64,000 nucleotides of DNA from the NCBI GenBank assembly GCA_019055375.1, contig JAHQIW010001971.1:1-64000 (forward strand), given 5' to 3'. A model generated the notes under the pieces. It was not told the origin of the DNA. It saw nothing but the letters and a program-made list of their open reading frames with translations, and did not search any database. This DNA comes from Parelaphostrongylus tenuis (lineage: Eukaryota > Nematoda > Chromadorea > Rhabditida > Metastrongylidae). Positions 12,263 to 23,434 of this stretch are shown in pieces. The translations under genes and the position numbers were made by a program. The first letter of the stretch is position 1, and the number at the start of each line of letters is the position of its first letter.

Positions 12263-12618
12263 TCAGGTATACTTCCACCCGATGCAGGACAATGAGTTGG
12301 TTGTCTCCTATGAGTAATTGGAAACGGTGAAGATTTTTAAAAGCTTATTACCACGCGGTGGAGAAAATTTGCTTATAGCGCTTCTCAGTCGTGCTTGTGA
12401 AAGTATTTGGTTCAGTATATCGCGATTCAATTTTACTTTTCTAGGCCCTGATAAAGGAATAACCGCCGCAACGTCATCCATTGCATAATTATTGTGCAGT
12501 ATTATTGCATTCAGTAATCAATATCAAACAATTTTGCATTTTCTTGTTAAGGAAAAGTACTGATCTTTATCAGGTTGCGAATGTATGTTAAGTAATTAAT
12601 TGGTATCAGTACGTCTAA

Positions 12619-12653
12619 GCTGTGAAGAAGGCGAAATCACCGAAACGTGAGCC
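12619..12653 (+). ncRNA. Hammerhead-like core, PLE type
   Basis: GTGAAGAAGGCGAAATCACC followed by GAAACGTGAGCC. It is a variant of the consensus CUGAAGA, A, hairpin GGCG/CGCC, GAAACGUCAGCC seen at 17488 and, on the other strand, at 15172. The first core half is mutated. It lies about 360 bases 3' of the PLE tail at 12120 in the same sense, as expected for a terminal repeat. Confidence 0.4.
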
Positions 12654-13014
12654 ATCGGGTTTCAAGAAAATATACCTTTTTCGCGCAAGTCTTAAAAAAG
12701 TGATAGTGTGTAAAATAATCACTGCTTTATTTCTGCTCAATAAGCAACCGTACTCTGAAACGCGGCTCAGTTCATTTTCATTGCAGAAGTGCGTTTTTTC
12801 GTCCTTGTGCTAGTGGTTCATTGGGGTTTTCGCGTATCTCTCTGATTTCAATTTTCTCTTCAACGAAGAAGAATGCTTAATCGAATGCTTTGCAATCAGT
12901 GATGCAAAACACTTGCGGTTTAAGCGAGTGAGTTTTAATGCCGTAGTTTTCTAATTTAGCGAGTTTGAGGTTGATAACAGACGATTCACTAAGTACAACA
13001 TAGACAATTGCAAT

Positions 13015-13100
13015 GGCTTACGTTTGCGAGTTCGCCTTCTGCAGAGCATGGGAGTTAAAGTGACTGCAGTCAACTCAGCTAAATACTTCCATAACCAAAG
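13015..13100 (-). repeat. PLE terminal repeat, 3' copy, worn hammerhead
   Basis: Minus strand: CTGCAGAAGGCGAA, then CGCAAACGTAAGCC, a decayed version of the hammerhead-like motif. The neighbouring block (TGCAGTCAACTCAG, CTTCCATAACC) matches the block beside the core at 15172. The two therefore look like two copies of one terminal repeat about 2.15 kb apart, enclosing the GIY-YIG fragment at 14.2-14.6 kb. Confidence 0.5.
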
Positions 13101-14190
13101 TAGATAAAGCAGCACTTTCCGTTATTCGTAACCTCTTTCGATTGAAAAAATTTTTTTGGTTGTTTTTTGACCTGAGTAGTCTTTGAATAGCTCAAACAAA
13201 AGAGTTTGAATAATGTACTTCCTTTTCAGAATGGCTCTATTATTGCGCGATAACAGCAGAAATATAATTATGTTTCTCATTCAAACATTTCTCTCCGAAC
13301 AAAGCTATTTCTTTGAACTTTTAAGAACTATTCGATGGATCTAATCTACTGGTTTCAATAATGTATTTCGTTCCGGAAAGGGATTTCTTGGTGTGCTGTA
13401 AGAGTTTCTCAAATGTGGCATAGAAGGTCCTTTTTGAAAAACAAGAATATTATAGGAATGGGCGAGATTCAAGCTATCGAATCATTGCTCAAAGTCTAAA
13501 CGGAAAGCTATGTTCAGCGAGAATATGTGAAAGAGATATATAATTTTATTCTTGCTGCTACAGCGCAATGATGAAGTCATGTTGAAAATAAAATACACCG
13601 TCGAAATCTTCGAGATTCCAGCTATTAGATAGTAGTTGGAACTTAAGAAAAAAAGCAAAAGGGACTTTCTTTTCAGAGGTTCGAAAAAGGATGCGGATGA
13701 CGAAAATGATCTGAAGCTGCGAAATCCAATTTGTTTTGACCGTTACCAGCGCATTAAGAAATCCGTTTTTGAAAACCGAACACAACATTGGATTCGCTAA
13801 GAATTGATCTATTGAATAGCTACTGAAATGGAGAAATAGATTTTTCAGCAAGGAATGTTCGAACAAAAAATGAAATTTCATTTTTGTTATTTTAGCATAA
13901 TAGTAAAGCCATTCTCGAAATAAAAAACACTATTTAATTCCTGCTGATTAGTGCTGCCGAACAATCACTAAAACTTTAACAAAGCCTAAAATTACCATTT
14001 TCGTGAGGGGTCGAGACAGGGTACGGATAAAGGAAAAGTACCAATAAAACTCATTACGTAGACGTTGAGATGCATAGTAATCAAATCCTATTTAATACTC
14101 AAGGCTTTTAGTTGTTTTTGGTTTGCTTTTGGTTCACTTCAATATGCAGATCAGCCGCATCAAGTCATACATGGACGACGTACGTACCTG
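13101..14190. other. Interior without recognisable coding sequence
   Basis: Between the putative 3' terminal repeat and the GIY-YIG fragment. Open frames such as 13558-13881 (minus) are Phe/Leu-rich without a motif. If the PLE reading is right, this is decayed element interior or later insertion. Confidence 0.3.
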
Positions 14191-14198
14191 TATCAGAT

Positions 14199-14600
14199 TC
14201 ACAAAAACTCATATGTGGCTGGCACGACATCAAGCGTAATGGCGAGGCACTCATCTTTGTGATTCATATTTGAATTTTTGGAGTAGATCCAGAACGTTTT
14301 CAAAATTTCTCTCGCTGAGGTTCTACGTTCATACGCGATGATGGTCATTTTTGTTCAAAATCTACTACTGTGTCCTGATGCCTTGTGGGGTATTTGATTC
14401 AACTTTAGTCTTCTCGTCTTGGTGTTCTTTCCATCGGACACAGTGTGGCCTACCCATATCGATGTGTTCGCCAGTGCATGCTTTGCAAGAGACTGGTTAA
14501 ACTTCACCCGTACTTCTTCGATCATCGTCTTTACTGTTAAGGCATAGTACACACTTTTTCGTCGTACGTGGACGATCATACAAGCAATTGCGAACAAGCT
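14199..14600 (-). pseudogene. Penelope-like element, GIY-YIG endonuclease relic
   Basis: Read on the minus strand over shifting frames: an N-terminal CxxC-containing linker (CVLCPNSK), then CKACTGEHIDMGRPHCVRWK-like residues followed by EH, which correspond to the YIGETGR..C..R..EH core of the PLE GIY-YIG nuclease. Then come AYERRTSAREILKTFW and MNHKDECLAIT before a stop at 14199-14201. In PLEs this nuclease sits at the C terminus after the reverse transcriptase and nicks target DNA. The YIGE signature is destroyed and frames are broken, so it is inactive. The reverse transcriptase part is not visible nearby. Confidence 0.7.
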
Positions 14601-15171
14601 GGCGCCTTATATTATTCGGTGGAATTTCAATCACTGCTACCGATTTGTCTAAGAGTGTCCTTTTCAAACAAAGTTTTATAGCCTAACCTATTTCGTTCAA
14701 AGGAAAAGTAGCATGAACAGTACCTTGATTCCGTTGGCATTTTCATAAAGTTCAGTTATTTTTCTTACAGTAGCCTGTTTCTTAACCCCTCAAAACTTTT
14801 GAAGAATATATTGAGCCAGTCATTACCACTAAGTATAGTAGTGCATTCCATGCTTGTCTTACAGCTTTTCACTCTGATCAACCGACTCATGAAATAATCT
14901 TTTTATGTCTTGTCCGGAACACTTGTGCATTATTTCGACTGTTCAAATTTTCGGCACATAACACTTCATAGGAGAGCAGTTTTAAGGTGAGCATGAATAG
15001 AGGAGAATGACGTAAAAAACGGGAGCTAACAGGACATAATTATATAGGAAATTGAGAAATTAACCCATTTAGCACGAGATCAATATACAGTATAACAATG
15101 ATCAGGTTCATTGATCTTCTGAGATTCTCTTCCTTAAGCTAAACACGAGGTGTCACATTAATCTTTATTTG

Positions 15172-15290
15172 ATAACTGACGTTTTGACAGTTCGCCTTCT
15201 TCAGAGCCTGGAAAGGTCAAATTTTCTGCAATCCAATCAGTCAAACACCTCCATTACTCCTCTAGAAAAAATCACCAGAGCTAGATTTCA
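15172..15290 (-). repeat. PLE terminal repeat, 5' copy, hammerhead-like core
   Basis: Minus strand: CTGAAGA, A, GGCGAACTGTC, then AAAACGTCAG. The adjoining block with CCTGGAAAGGTCA and TCCAATCAGTCAAACACC is shared with 9880-9940 and, less closely, 13050-13100. Position and sense upstream of the GIY-YIG relic suit a PLE pseudo-LTR. Confidence 0.5.
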
Positions 15291-16010
15291 ATCGCACAAA
15301 GCACAAGATCAACTCTCAATATGCTCACCGCTTTCTATATATGTTCCACTGAATGATCCAAGCATAGGCTCGTAATGCACCCTACCCATCAAAACAACAG
15401 TCTTATATACTGGCTCATATCACGAGTGTTTACGAGGCATTCCTCTCTGCGGTTCATGGTTGGATTGGTCGTATTTATCCAAAACGGCTCCAAGATCTTT
15501 CGCGCTGATGTTTTTTGCTCCTGTGCAAGGATGGTGACTTCGATTTCAAAATCAACTCCGTCGTGCTTCTGTGCTCTATGCGTCCCTAGAGAGGTGCTCC
15601 GTCTATTAAGACGCTTGTCACTTAGGTGTGCTTCTGTGATCTTCTAAGATATAGGTAAGGTCAGTGTACCGTGTAATGAAGAGTGGAGAATGCCCTTGTA
15701 ATGATGGTTGATAAATGGGCCTTCTGATGGAGGGTATTGTAGCAGGATGCTTGATAAGTGTTTCTTTGGAGAACGTATGAGAAAAGCTTCTCGTCAAAGT
15801 TTCGACTGAGGAGCAACTTTGAGTATTGTGGATTGGATGTCAAATAGATTTATCAGTCACGCTTGTGTAGTGAACTGATTAACAAGTATTATTATAGTCT
15901 TGCCTTCCTTACTAGAAAAGAATTATCATTCTTTTCGACTGTTTTAAGACCTCGCTTGAAACAGTACAATCTGACAAGCCTTTTATTAGGTCTATTCTGA
16001 CACTTATAAA

Positions 16011-16046
16011 GTGCAAGACATGGCACTGTAGCCTTGTCAGTCGCAC
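16011..16046 (-). ncRNA. Hammerhead remnant in left arm
   Basis: Minus strand: GUGCGA, CUGACAA, hairpin GGC UACAGU GCC, then AUGUC and UUGCAC. The outer six bases pair completely as stem I (one G-U). The GAAAC box and stem III are deleted, so this copy cannot cleave. Confidence 0.55.
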
Positions 16047-16451
16047 GGTGCGTTTCGGTTTAGTCAGTTCCGCAGGAAGATATCCCTATGTACAAAAACG
16101 ACGCCGAATATTAACACCTGCCGCTAGGTGATGAAATCACCCAGCAAGCACTGCTGTAGAGGCGATTGCTCGTGGCTGATAAAACATACATCCATACCTT
16201 TCATTTCAAGTGTTTTTTTTTTTGAGACCTCGCTCAATTACATATGATATCGGATTATATTGTTTTGAGCGAGATCTCAAAAAAAAAAAGAAAAGAAATG
16301 TATGACTATGTATGTTTTGCCAGCTATGAGGAAGCGACTTCACAACACTGCCCTTTGGGTGATTAGATCATCTAACGCCACACGTGAATAAATCGGCGTC
16401 GGTTCTTTTATGTAGGAGATATCTTCCCGTGGAATTGACTGAACCGAAAGG

Positions 16452-16505
16452 CACCGTCAACTGACGAGGCTCTCACGCCGAAACTCGTGTCTCGTGTTGT
16501 TGCCA
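16452..16505 (+). ncRNA. Hammerhead ribozyme core in right arm
   Basis: Plus strand: CUGACGA (16461-16467), hairpin GGC UCUCAC GCC, GAAAC (16480-16484), then UCGUGU and the cleavage triplet GUC (16489-16491). A15.1-U16.1 and C15.2-G16.2 can form the two-pair stem III typical of metazoan type I hammerheads. Stem I is imperfect next to the core, with distal GGCA pairing to UGCC. All conserved core bases are present. Confidence 0.65.
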
Positions 16506-16559
16506 TAACGGGCCTCATGAAAGGGCAAAATATGTTATCAGATTACAAAGGAATTATTC

Positions 16560-17487
16560 TATCTCTGTGCCCGATCAGAAGAACAAGTCCGCGTGGCAGT
16601 TATTTATCACTTCACTAAATTCAAGTGAAATCAAAGCTCAAGCTATTTGGCGCAGAACGTGTAATTGGAGTGTCAAGTCAGTCAACGAAAGGCAACCTGG
16701 GCCCCTACATCAATATGGCACTGAAAGCCGTATTCTTACATACACGTTTCTCTAAAGCAATTATTCAGGGCTTCATTAGCCCTTTTCAACTACTTCTTCC
16801 ATTCTGCGAGCCGAATAATAAAGCGATTATAATAAGAAGTCAGTTCTCAGCTCTCTTACTGAGGTTTTGATTAAGAAGTCATTACTGATTAGTCAAACGA
16901 AACGGTAAGAAGATTTTCAATAGTTTCTTGGAAAAACGTTCTAATTTGTCAATAGATTGAGGTCAAAATGTGTTTTGCTTGTAAAATTTTCCTGAGAATC
17001 GATAACCAACATACAACAAACATGAGCTATGAAAAACCATGGCAGCTTGCTAAAGAAGAGGGCAGAAGATGATCGAATGGAATACCTGGATGGAAATTGA
17101 AAGGAAATGTAATAAAAAAAAGGAAAAAAGGAGAATAAATTTTAACAAGAGGAAGAAAAAGAACAAGACTGAGCAACAAAAAATGGTAATTTAATGGACA
17201 AATGAAAAAGTTACTTAGTTGCAAAATTGTTCAGAGTCAACTGATTGTCCAAAATGTAAGCAATCGATACATATGTTTACTGTAATCCAAGAATGCCATC
17301 TTCCAACTTATCGACAAGAAAGTAGGACAAGGTAACAAGGAAGAAAGGAAATGAAATATTCAGTGAAAGGTTAATTAAGGGAAGCACATACAAACAGATA
17401 GAATCTAATGCTTATGTACTTAGTTCTATCTACTTTGACTATGAAAATCTTTGACTGAGTAGATTGCTTGTCTATTTGACTTTAGCA
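16560..17487. other. No recognisable gene
   Basis: Short overlapping open frames near 16567-16870 (plus) have no domain. The stretch 17030-17220 is purine-rich with A-runs. Nothing further is supported. Confidence 0.4.
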
Positions 17488-17523
17488 GGCTCTAAAGAAG
17501 GCGAAACCGCTGAAACGTCAGCC
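17488..17523 (+). ncRNA. Hammerhead-like core, PLE type
   Basis: GCTCTAAAGA, A, hairpin GGCG AAAC CGCT, then GAAACGTCAGCC. It is one change (G to A in CUGAAGA) from the consensus and one change from a perfect stem II. The extra A between the core and stem II is shared by this subfamily and departs from textbook hammerheads. Confidence 0.5.
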
Positions 17524-18022
17524 ATTGTATTGATCACAAACCTTGGATCTGCTAATCAAGGAAAATACTGAATAGAATTTCAATCGAAAGGGAATTCCTC
17601 ATAGGTGGTACACTGGTCTCAACCAACATCAAAACACTGGGCATCTAAGATTTGAATCTATGCATTTTAATTAATGAAGCTAGATGAGCCAAGAGAGTGA
17701 ACTCTTGCGCTTCCTGTTCATTACTGGGACATTTTCAATTATCAAGAAAAATTCCCGTCTTCCCTCCCTTAAGGATATATTCACCCCATGTTTCATAGGA
17801 ACTTAATGAAAAAATTGAGATGTTTGAACACATAGCAATTTCTAACTCTAAATATCCATTCAATTCTCTAGCACAATAGCACAAGGGAGAGAAAACGGAA
17901 AAAACAAGGAAATTTTTTCAAGTTACTTCCGCCTCAGCTTTCTCTCTACTTAATTGTTTATCCCATGTACTATGGAGAATATCACGAAGTGAATGCGAAC
18001 GTTGCATTCAATTTCAGCTTAG

Positions 18023-18158
18023 AATCGACGAGGTGAAAAAAGCTATTGCACTTTGGCCAACTTTGCGACCCGTACCTACATTGCTTCTCATCTTATAATT
18101 ACTTTCATCGTTGCCCAATGGTTATATGGCGTGAGTGGACGTAACGGGGAATGCGAAG
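18023..18158 (+). CDS. Possible single exon of an unknown gene
   Basis: A TTTCAGCTTAG acceptor is followed by 45 open codons and a GAAG/GTGAGC donor. The peptide starts NRRGEKSYCTLANF and includes a hydrophobic stretch ASHLIITFIVAQWLYGV. I cannot find joining exons with certainty on either side and recognise no family. It may be chance. Confidence 0.2.
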
Positions 18159-18159
18159 G

Positions 18160-19610
18160 TGAGCTTCATTCCATCCATTTCCTATGCTAAGAAACTTTAT
18201 AGAAACGCAGTGAGGAATAAACTGCTGCTAAGAGCTTTCGTCATTCTAGTAATAATACATAAAATAGTTAGGAAGTAGAGATAACTTGAGAAAACCTTAG
18301 CACAGCTTTCGAAACCCCTGGGAAAGAAACTCGACCGAAAAAATAATAACCAGCTGAAAATTGAACTGTCGGACCTCGAGCGATTATCCTTTCAAGGAAA
18401 CGAGTCATCCAAATATTCAAATGTTTCTATCATGCTACTGTGACGTGGTTTTGCCTAGTTTTTTTTTTGTTTTGAATGAATGGCATAGATTCAGTCGCCA
18501 AATAACTTATTGTATTCATTCAGTTACAGATAAAATAGCCATAAAAGATTAAAGTGATTTGTCATTGTTAAGCTATCGAAATCTATTTCTGCATTTTTAG
18601 AAACCTATTTTACTTCCTTTTCTTAAAATTTCAGCGGCTCTAATGTTTTAACCAACAACAATCTCAACTCGTCTAAAATTCATTTGTATCATATAGACGT
18701 CGTTACATGAATCGTCGTCGGAGATGGTTACGGAAGCTCTCGAGCACTGATTTACAACGTGTAATTCATTTCCCATAAAGATCGCTCAAACAAAAAAAAA
18801 CTTCGATATTTACGTTGCACAGGAGATTAGATGAGAAATTTATGCCCCATCAGAACGCCGCAAACTACTTGTGGCTACATCACAGAATATAATAAGAATA
18901 AAGGTTCCTGTAGAAGAAATTGAGGCTCTCCTCAAGCTATCGACACATATTAGGAATCAAAACAGAGGTCGTGGAAAACTAGGGGTTTTTTATTAAGTTA
19001 TTGAGGCATAATGAGGACCTTCTACTCATAGTACATAGTAAGGCTAAATAGAGTTTACAAAAGCGCACTCGAAATACCTAATGAATTTAATTTAAAATGT
19101 ACAGATGTTCTTCAAATTAAGATAAAATCTTTTCATAACCATAACTAATATCAAAAAGAAAGCGAGTGGACATTTCCATCTAATCCCTATAGCTGGTTAT
19201 CAACAGCCAATAAGACGTGGGACTATGATTGTGGTTATGTTACTTTTGCTAGTTAGAGCTATAATGTAAGTTTTCTCAGATCTGAGCAAAAAACAAGTAT
19301 TTTGCAATGTTTTATAGCCCACTGTGGAAGCAGTGATCGAAAGGCTGGTGGATCAATGGTTTTTCTCATAGGAATCACCTAGACACGCCGGTTGTCGCGT
19401 CTAATTTTCTAAGAAGTTCTCCAAACAGAAACAGGTTTCTTGTGGAAGCTCCTCAAGCAAGAAAAATTTCGCTGAGAAATCACCATCTCTTAAGCAGCCC
19501 ATGAATTTTGGTAGCTTAAATTTAGAATTAATACAACAAAGTATAGCAGTTTTACACGCGCATTTGTTTTAATAATATTTATAATAGATCTCTTCATTAT
19601 TATCGTAATA
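18160..19610. other. No recognisable gene
   Basis: AT-rich DNA without supported coding or repeat structure that I can match elsewhere in the window. Confidence 0.4.
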
Positions 19611-19612
19611 TT

Positions 19613-19905
19613 TTATTTGACCGCCTCTTGCGGTGGTATGATCTTATTATATACCCAATAATGTAGAGATCTGTGCAAAAACATTCGCGTCAGTCGGGAT
19701 ACAGTCTCGTCAGTTGGGCAGAACCCGTCGTTTTTCACTCTTTTAGCCAATCCTCTGTTCAGTGTTCCAGTCCCCACACGAGATGTAACGAAGACGAACG
19801 AGTGAAATCTGGGTTCGAATCCCGGCTGACGCAAACGTTTTTGCGCAGCATTCCACATAATGAAGAGATCTACTGGAATTTGAGCATGGTCTTGAGAAAA
19901 CACTC
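19613..19905. repeat. SINE C pair in head-to-head inversion
   Basis: On the left, GTGCAAAAACATTCGCGTCAG is followed by CGGGAT. On the right, GGTTCGAATCCCGGCTGACG is followed by CAAACGTTTTTGCGCAGCA, its reverse complement. The B-box-like GGTTCGAATCCC marks a tRNA-derived SINE. Between them lies a fold-back-family piece with minus-strand CUGACGA and blocks shared with 50470-50570. The same SINE occurs at 21225-21320 and 40700-40812. Confidence 0.6.
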
Positions 19906-20065
19906 GAAATAAAGGCGTAATATTTATAATATTTTAATACTATTCTTTGTGATTCAATATTGCATAATATCATGCTCATATACATATATACATTATATAT
20001 AAATATAAACAAATGAATGAACAAATAAATAAATAAATAAATATATGTATAAACGTCATTTCAAG

Positions 20066-20246
20066 AGCTAGGTGTTGTTTAACAAATTTGACAAAAAAAT
20101 TGAACCTCTTGTAACGCGATATTTCAAAGTGAGAAGATTGGGAGGATCTACTCATGAACACCATATTAGGAGTTAAGTGTTGTTTAACAAAAGATTTGGA
20201 CCTCTTGTAACCGGGATATTTCAATATGAGTAGATTGGGAGGATCT
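20066..20246. repeat. Two direct repeats of about 80-85 bases
   Basis: GTGTTGTTTAACAAA, GACCTCTTGTAAC or AACCTCTTGTAAC, GATATTTCAA and AGATTGGGAGGATCTAC appear in the same order at 20071-20151 and 20176-20247. The spacing is about 103 bases. No coding role is seen. Confidence 0.75.
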
Positions 20247-21004
20247 ACATCATATGCTAACAGAGTAGCAAGCTTCTCATAAAAAATAAGAGTTTTAGAA
20301 AACAGCTTCAATAACATAAAAAGAAATGCCATATATTAGCGAAACTATCAGAATCCTTGTTATTGAAGTTTGAATCGAAAAAAATTTTTTGAGTTTGCGC
20401 GACAACAGGACACAGTCGGAGAACAGCACAGGTGTTAAGAGCGATGAGTCAGTAGATTCCGGTCGCCGAAAAAACCGATTATACTTATTTGATTTCCATA
20501 ATCAATAACCTTGCAACAAACGTCAAGCTAAAGACATTTACTTATCTATGTCCATTGATGATCAGGCCAATAAGCGTAAAGCAATGATATGGAGAGCGTA
20601 GTGATTACAGGTAATCTGTACCACTAGCTTCGATGACGGCATTATCGATCTTGCACCTCGGTAAACCAGGTCCTTCGTCCATCGAGGTTTAAAAATGATG
20701 CTAAATTTCCCTGGAAGGATCGATAAAATACTGACTGATGCAATAGTTGCCTCGTACAAGACTGTTGTTGATAGATTTGGATTGATCCAGCTCTATGATG
20801 CCAGGAATAAAGATACGTGCATAACGCATCCACGAGGGAGTGCGCCCGCACTTTGTTTTTGACGGGAAGATATCAATAAAATAATAGAATAAAATGCGTC
20901 ATTACAGCTTTCAAGAGCGATTTAGATGGCTACGAATGCTTGCATTCTATCATTATTCCCTTCTCTTTGAAAAATTGCTACAAAGATAATTTTCTAAGTA
21001 ATCC

Positions 21005-21160
21005 TCGTCGCATTTTATTGTGCGGAGCTCACATTTTCCACGATTTGGCTCGTCTCTTCACATTCATCCTCCATGAAAGTCTTCAAACATCCCGTGTGTG
21101 GCTTCGGCTAATGATTGAGTATTCGTATTCCTTTTGAATGTTGTAGATTGTTGAACAGGA
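21005..21160. repeat. Dispersed repeat shared with 35110-35225
   Basis: The blocks CATTCATCCTCCATGAAAGTCTTC, here split by substitutions, GGCTTC, GCTA and TTCGTATTC match in order with 35145-35220. Neither copy gives a recognisable protein, though the minus strand is fairly open in both. Confidence 0.4.
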
Positions 21161-21224
21161 CGATTCTCATCGCTATTTCGGAGATAACAACGTTATCTCC
21201 TTTCAGACTTCTTTTTATATGACC

Positions 21225-21320
21225 GCCCTTAGCGATGGTCATGTTATAATACACCCAGTGATGAAAAGTGATGTGCAAAAACATTTGCTTCAGGTGGAAT
21301 TGAACCCACATTTCACCATT
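21225..21320 (-). repeat. tRNA-derived SINE, family C
   Basis: Contains GTGCAAAAACATTTGC and a minus-strand B-box-like GGGTTCAATTCCACC. It is preceded by the family body ATAATACACCCAGTGATG, also seen near 19650 and 48580. Confidence 0.55.
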
Positions 21321-21329
21321 TGATTATAA

Positions 21330-23430
21330 AGTCTAGAGAAAGCAAATATAGAAAAGTAAACATGAGGGGAAATGGCGAGGGAGAGTTGGAATTTGAGACC
21401 TGATCAATTTGATGAATAGGACAATCACCATCATTGCGATCCTCTTCAGAACTTTACGTACCGAAGTTAACTTCATGCAAGCTGGTAATACTTTCGCCAT
21501 AATTAGAACATATGAAAAATTGATAACGTGATCAGCTTATGAAAAGACTCTGTTCTATTCATTTAAGAATAGCTGTTGCTCTCCAAAATTCCTAGGTGAT
21601 TTTCAAATTAATCGAAAATAGACTTACAAAAGGAAATAAAAACAAACCCTACTGTTTTCAAAATTCACACAACATTCTAGTGGCTATAAACTATAATAAA
21701 ACTTGCGTTGAGCCGATAAATGTTGGTTTAAAGCTGAAACCGCCCAACAGTTTTGCGCAGTGTAGCTGGCAATCGACTAAATCGGAACCAAACTACTTAT
21801 CTATTCGCCTGTTCACTAAATGTGTGAAGAAATCGGCTAACATCAGGATGAACATTCAGGATAAGGCCTATGATCATGATTATATTTGAATCGGTTGCCA
21901 TAATGTTTATTCTAATCATTTGATGCTCAGTTCTCTTAATATCTACCCTATGAAACTGACTGAATGATATGTGTGAATAAGATATTCAAGATTGTAAGTT
22001 AAGCTATAAACAGAAGTGTAGCATTTTGTCTACAAAAAGTTTATTACGAGAACTTATAAACTTTCATAGCAGCTACAATAATTAATAGGTGAAGAATAAT
22101 GTGAAGAAAATTATCGTGAGAGTATCCTTGAAGAAAAACAGAAGATCTAGAGGTACAGCTTTCACATCTAAGCTCTTTCCGCTTAGACTCAACTTCATCA
22201 AGTTTAGAGATGAATGTCAATGAAACCTCAATGACAACTAGAAACATTTTATCGGCCTGAAGGGTGAAGTAACGTTTCTACAGCGGACAGTTAAGAGGTG
22301 TGTGTTCCCCTTTCGGATTTCCTACTGCCTGCGAAAAAGCCATATCCGGAACGCAATAATTGCACTTAGTCAGCTGAAAAATTCAAAGGTGAACGTTTAT
22401 ATTCCACTGTGGCTGACGTTTCAAGGCGGTTTCGCATCGCTGAGCCGTTTTTCTCTACAACATTCATAATTCTACGCATGATTTATGCGAGCGATCAGAT
22501 ATCTCAGAGCGTGGGCGACACAACGGGAAAAAAAATTTTTTCCTAAAAATAAGACCTTTACCGAAACATGAACAATTTTGAATAGCAAGTTTAAGTTTGA
22601 AATAACAAGTCACGAAGAATTTACCAATTACTTTATTTACAAGGAAAGTACCAAAGCTGGTCATAGGACACGACGGATGACAAAAATACGAGTGACAGTA
22701 AATTATATGTAAAGTTCTTTTGTTTTTCTTTTTGTTGAAGATAACATTGTGTGTACTAAACACACAACTTAGGAGGCGGACATGTAGTATGAATCGAAGT
22801 TTTCATGAAATCAGAGACGACTACGCTTTAGGCAGCCTCATAAAAATATAATTACTTGTCGAAATATAATTAATAACAAATTACTGAATTTCATACAAAA
22901 CATCAGAGGCTGGTAGCGCAATGATGGTGATGCGGATCATCATGATCACGTCTTGGTTCGGCTTCACAATGGGGCTCACCAAGCCTCTGATCTCCCTGGG
23001 GTAGAGTAATTTGTAATAGACTTGTATGTGACAAGCTCACTCCTTTTGAAGTTTATGTCGCATCGCTCTAGCCCAGCAGTTTCAGTACTCCAGGGAAAAT
23101 CGACTCGGCCAGCGTTCAACGACATTAATGACAAAAGGAAAATCCTCAAACGACATGCAAATTCACACACAAAAACTTGGATGACTTTCGTAGATGATGG
23201 ATGCTTGGAGATAAATCGAAAGCACGAAAACCTGGGAACCGCATAGCACGACAAAAGACGGGTTGTATAGAGAAAGAACAATTAAAAAACGTTTTGGTTT
23301 TCTATAGGAAATCTAAGTTTATATGTTACAAAGTTATTATTGATTGTCAAAAGATTGCAAAACTTTCCAGTAGAAATTCCAACTTTATTTCTTGATTTTC
23401 AGAATTCAGAAAGCTTTCTAGATTCGTTTT
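21330..23430. other. No recognisable gene; one worn hammerhead-like motif
   Basis: Open frames at 21596-21889 (+) and 22464-22763 (-) show no domain or splice context. At 22412-22448 the minus strand has a decayed PLE-type motif: CUCAGCGA, GCGAAACCGCCUU, GAAACGUCAGCC. The GAAAC half is intact and the first half is not. Confidence 0.4.
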
Positions 23431-23434
23431 TCAT

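Larger units (their letters stand above)
15950..16552. repeat. Long fold-back (palindromic) element
   Basis: Two arms of about 290 bases are reverse complements of each other with scattered differences. The junction near 16250 is itself a tight hairpin: a T-run, GAGACCTCGCTCAA, a spacer, TTGAGCGAGATCTC and an A-run. Shared blocks include GGAAGATATC, CGACGCCGA, AAAACATACAT and TCAGTC. Each arm carries a hammerhead core facing outward. No protein is encoded. Single arms or smaller palindromes of the same family occur at 10.0-10.5, 48.3-48.5, 50.5 and 54.5-54.8 kb. Confidence 0.85.
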
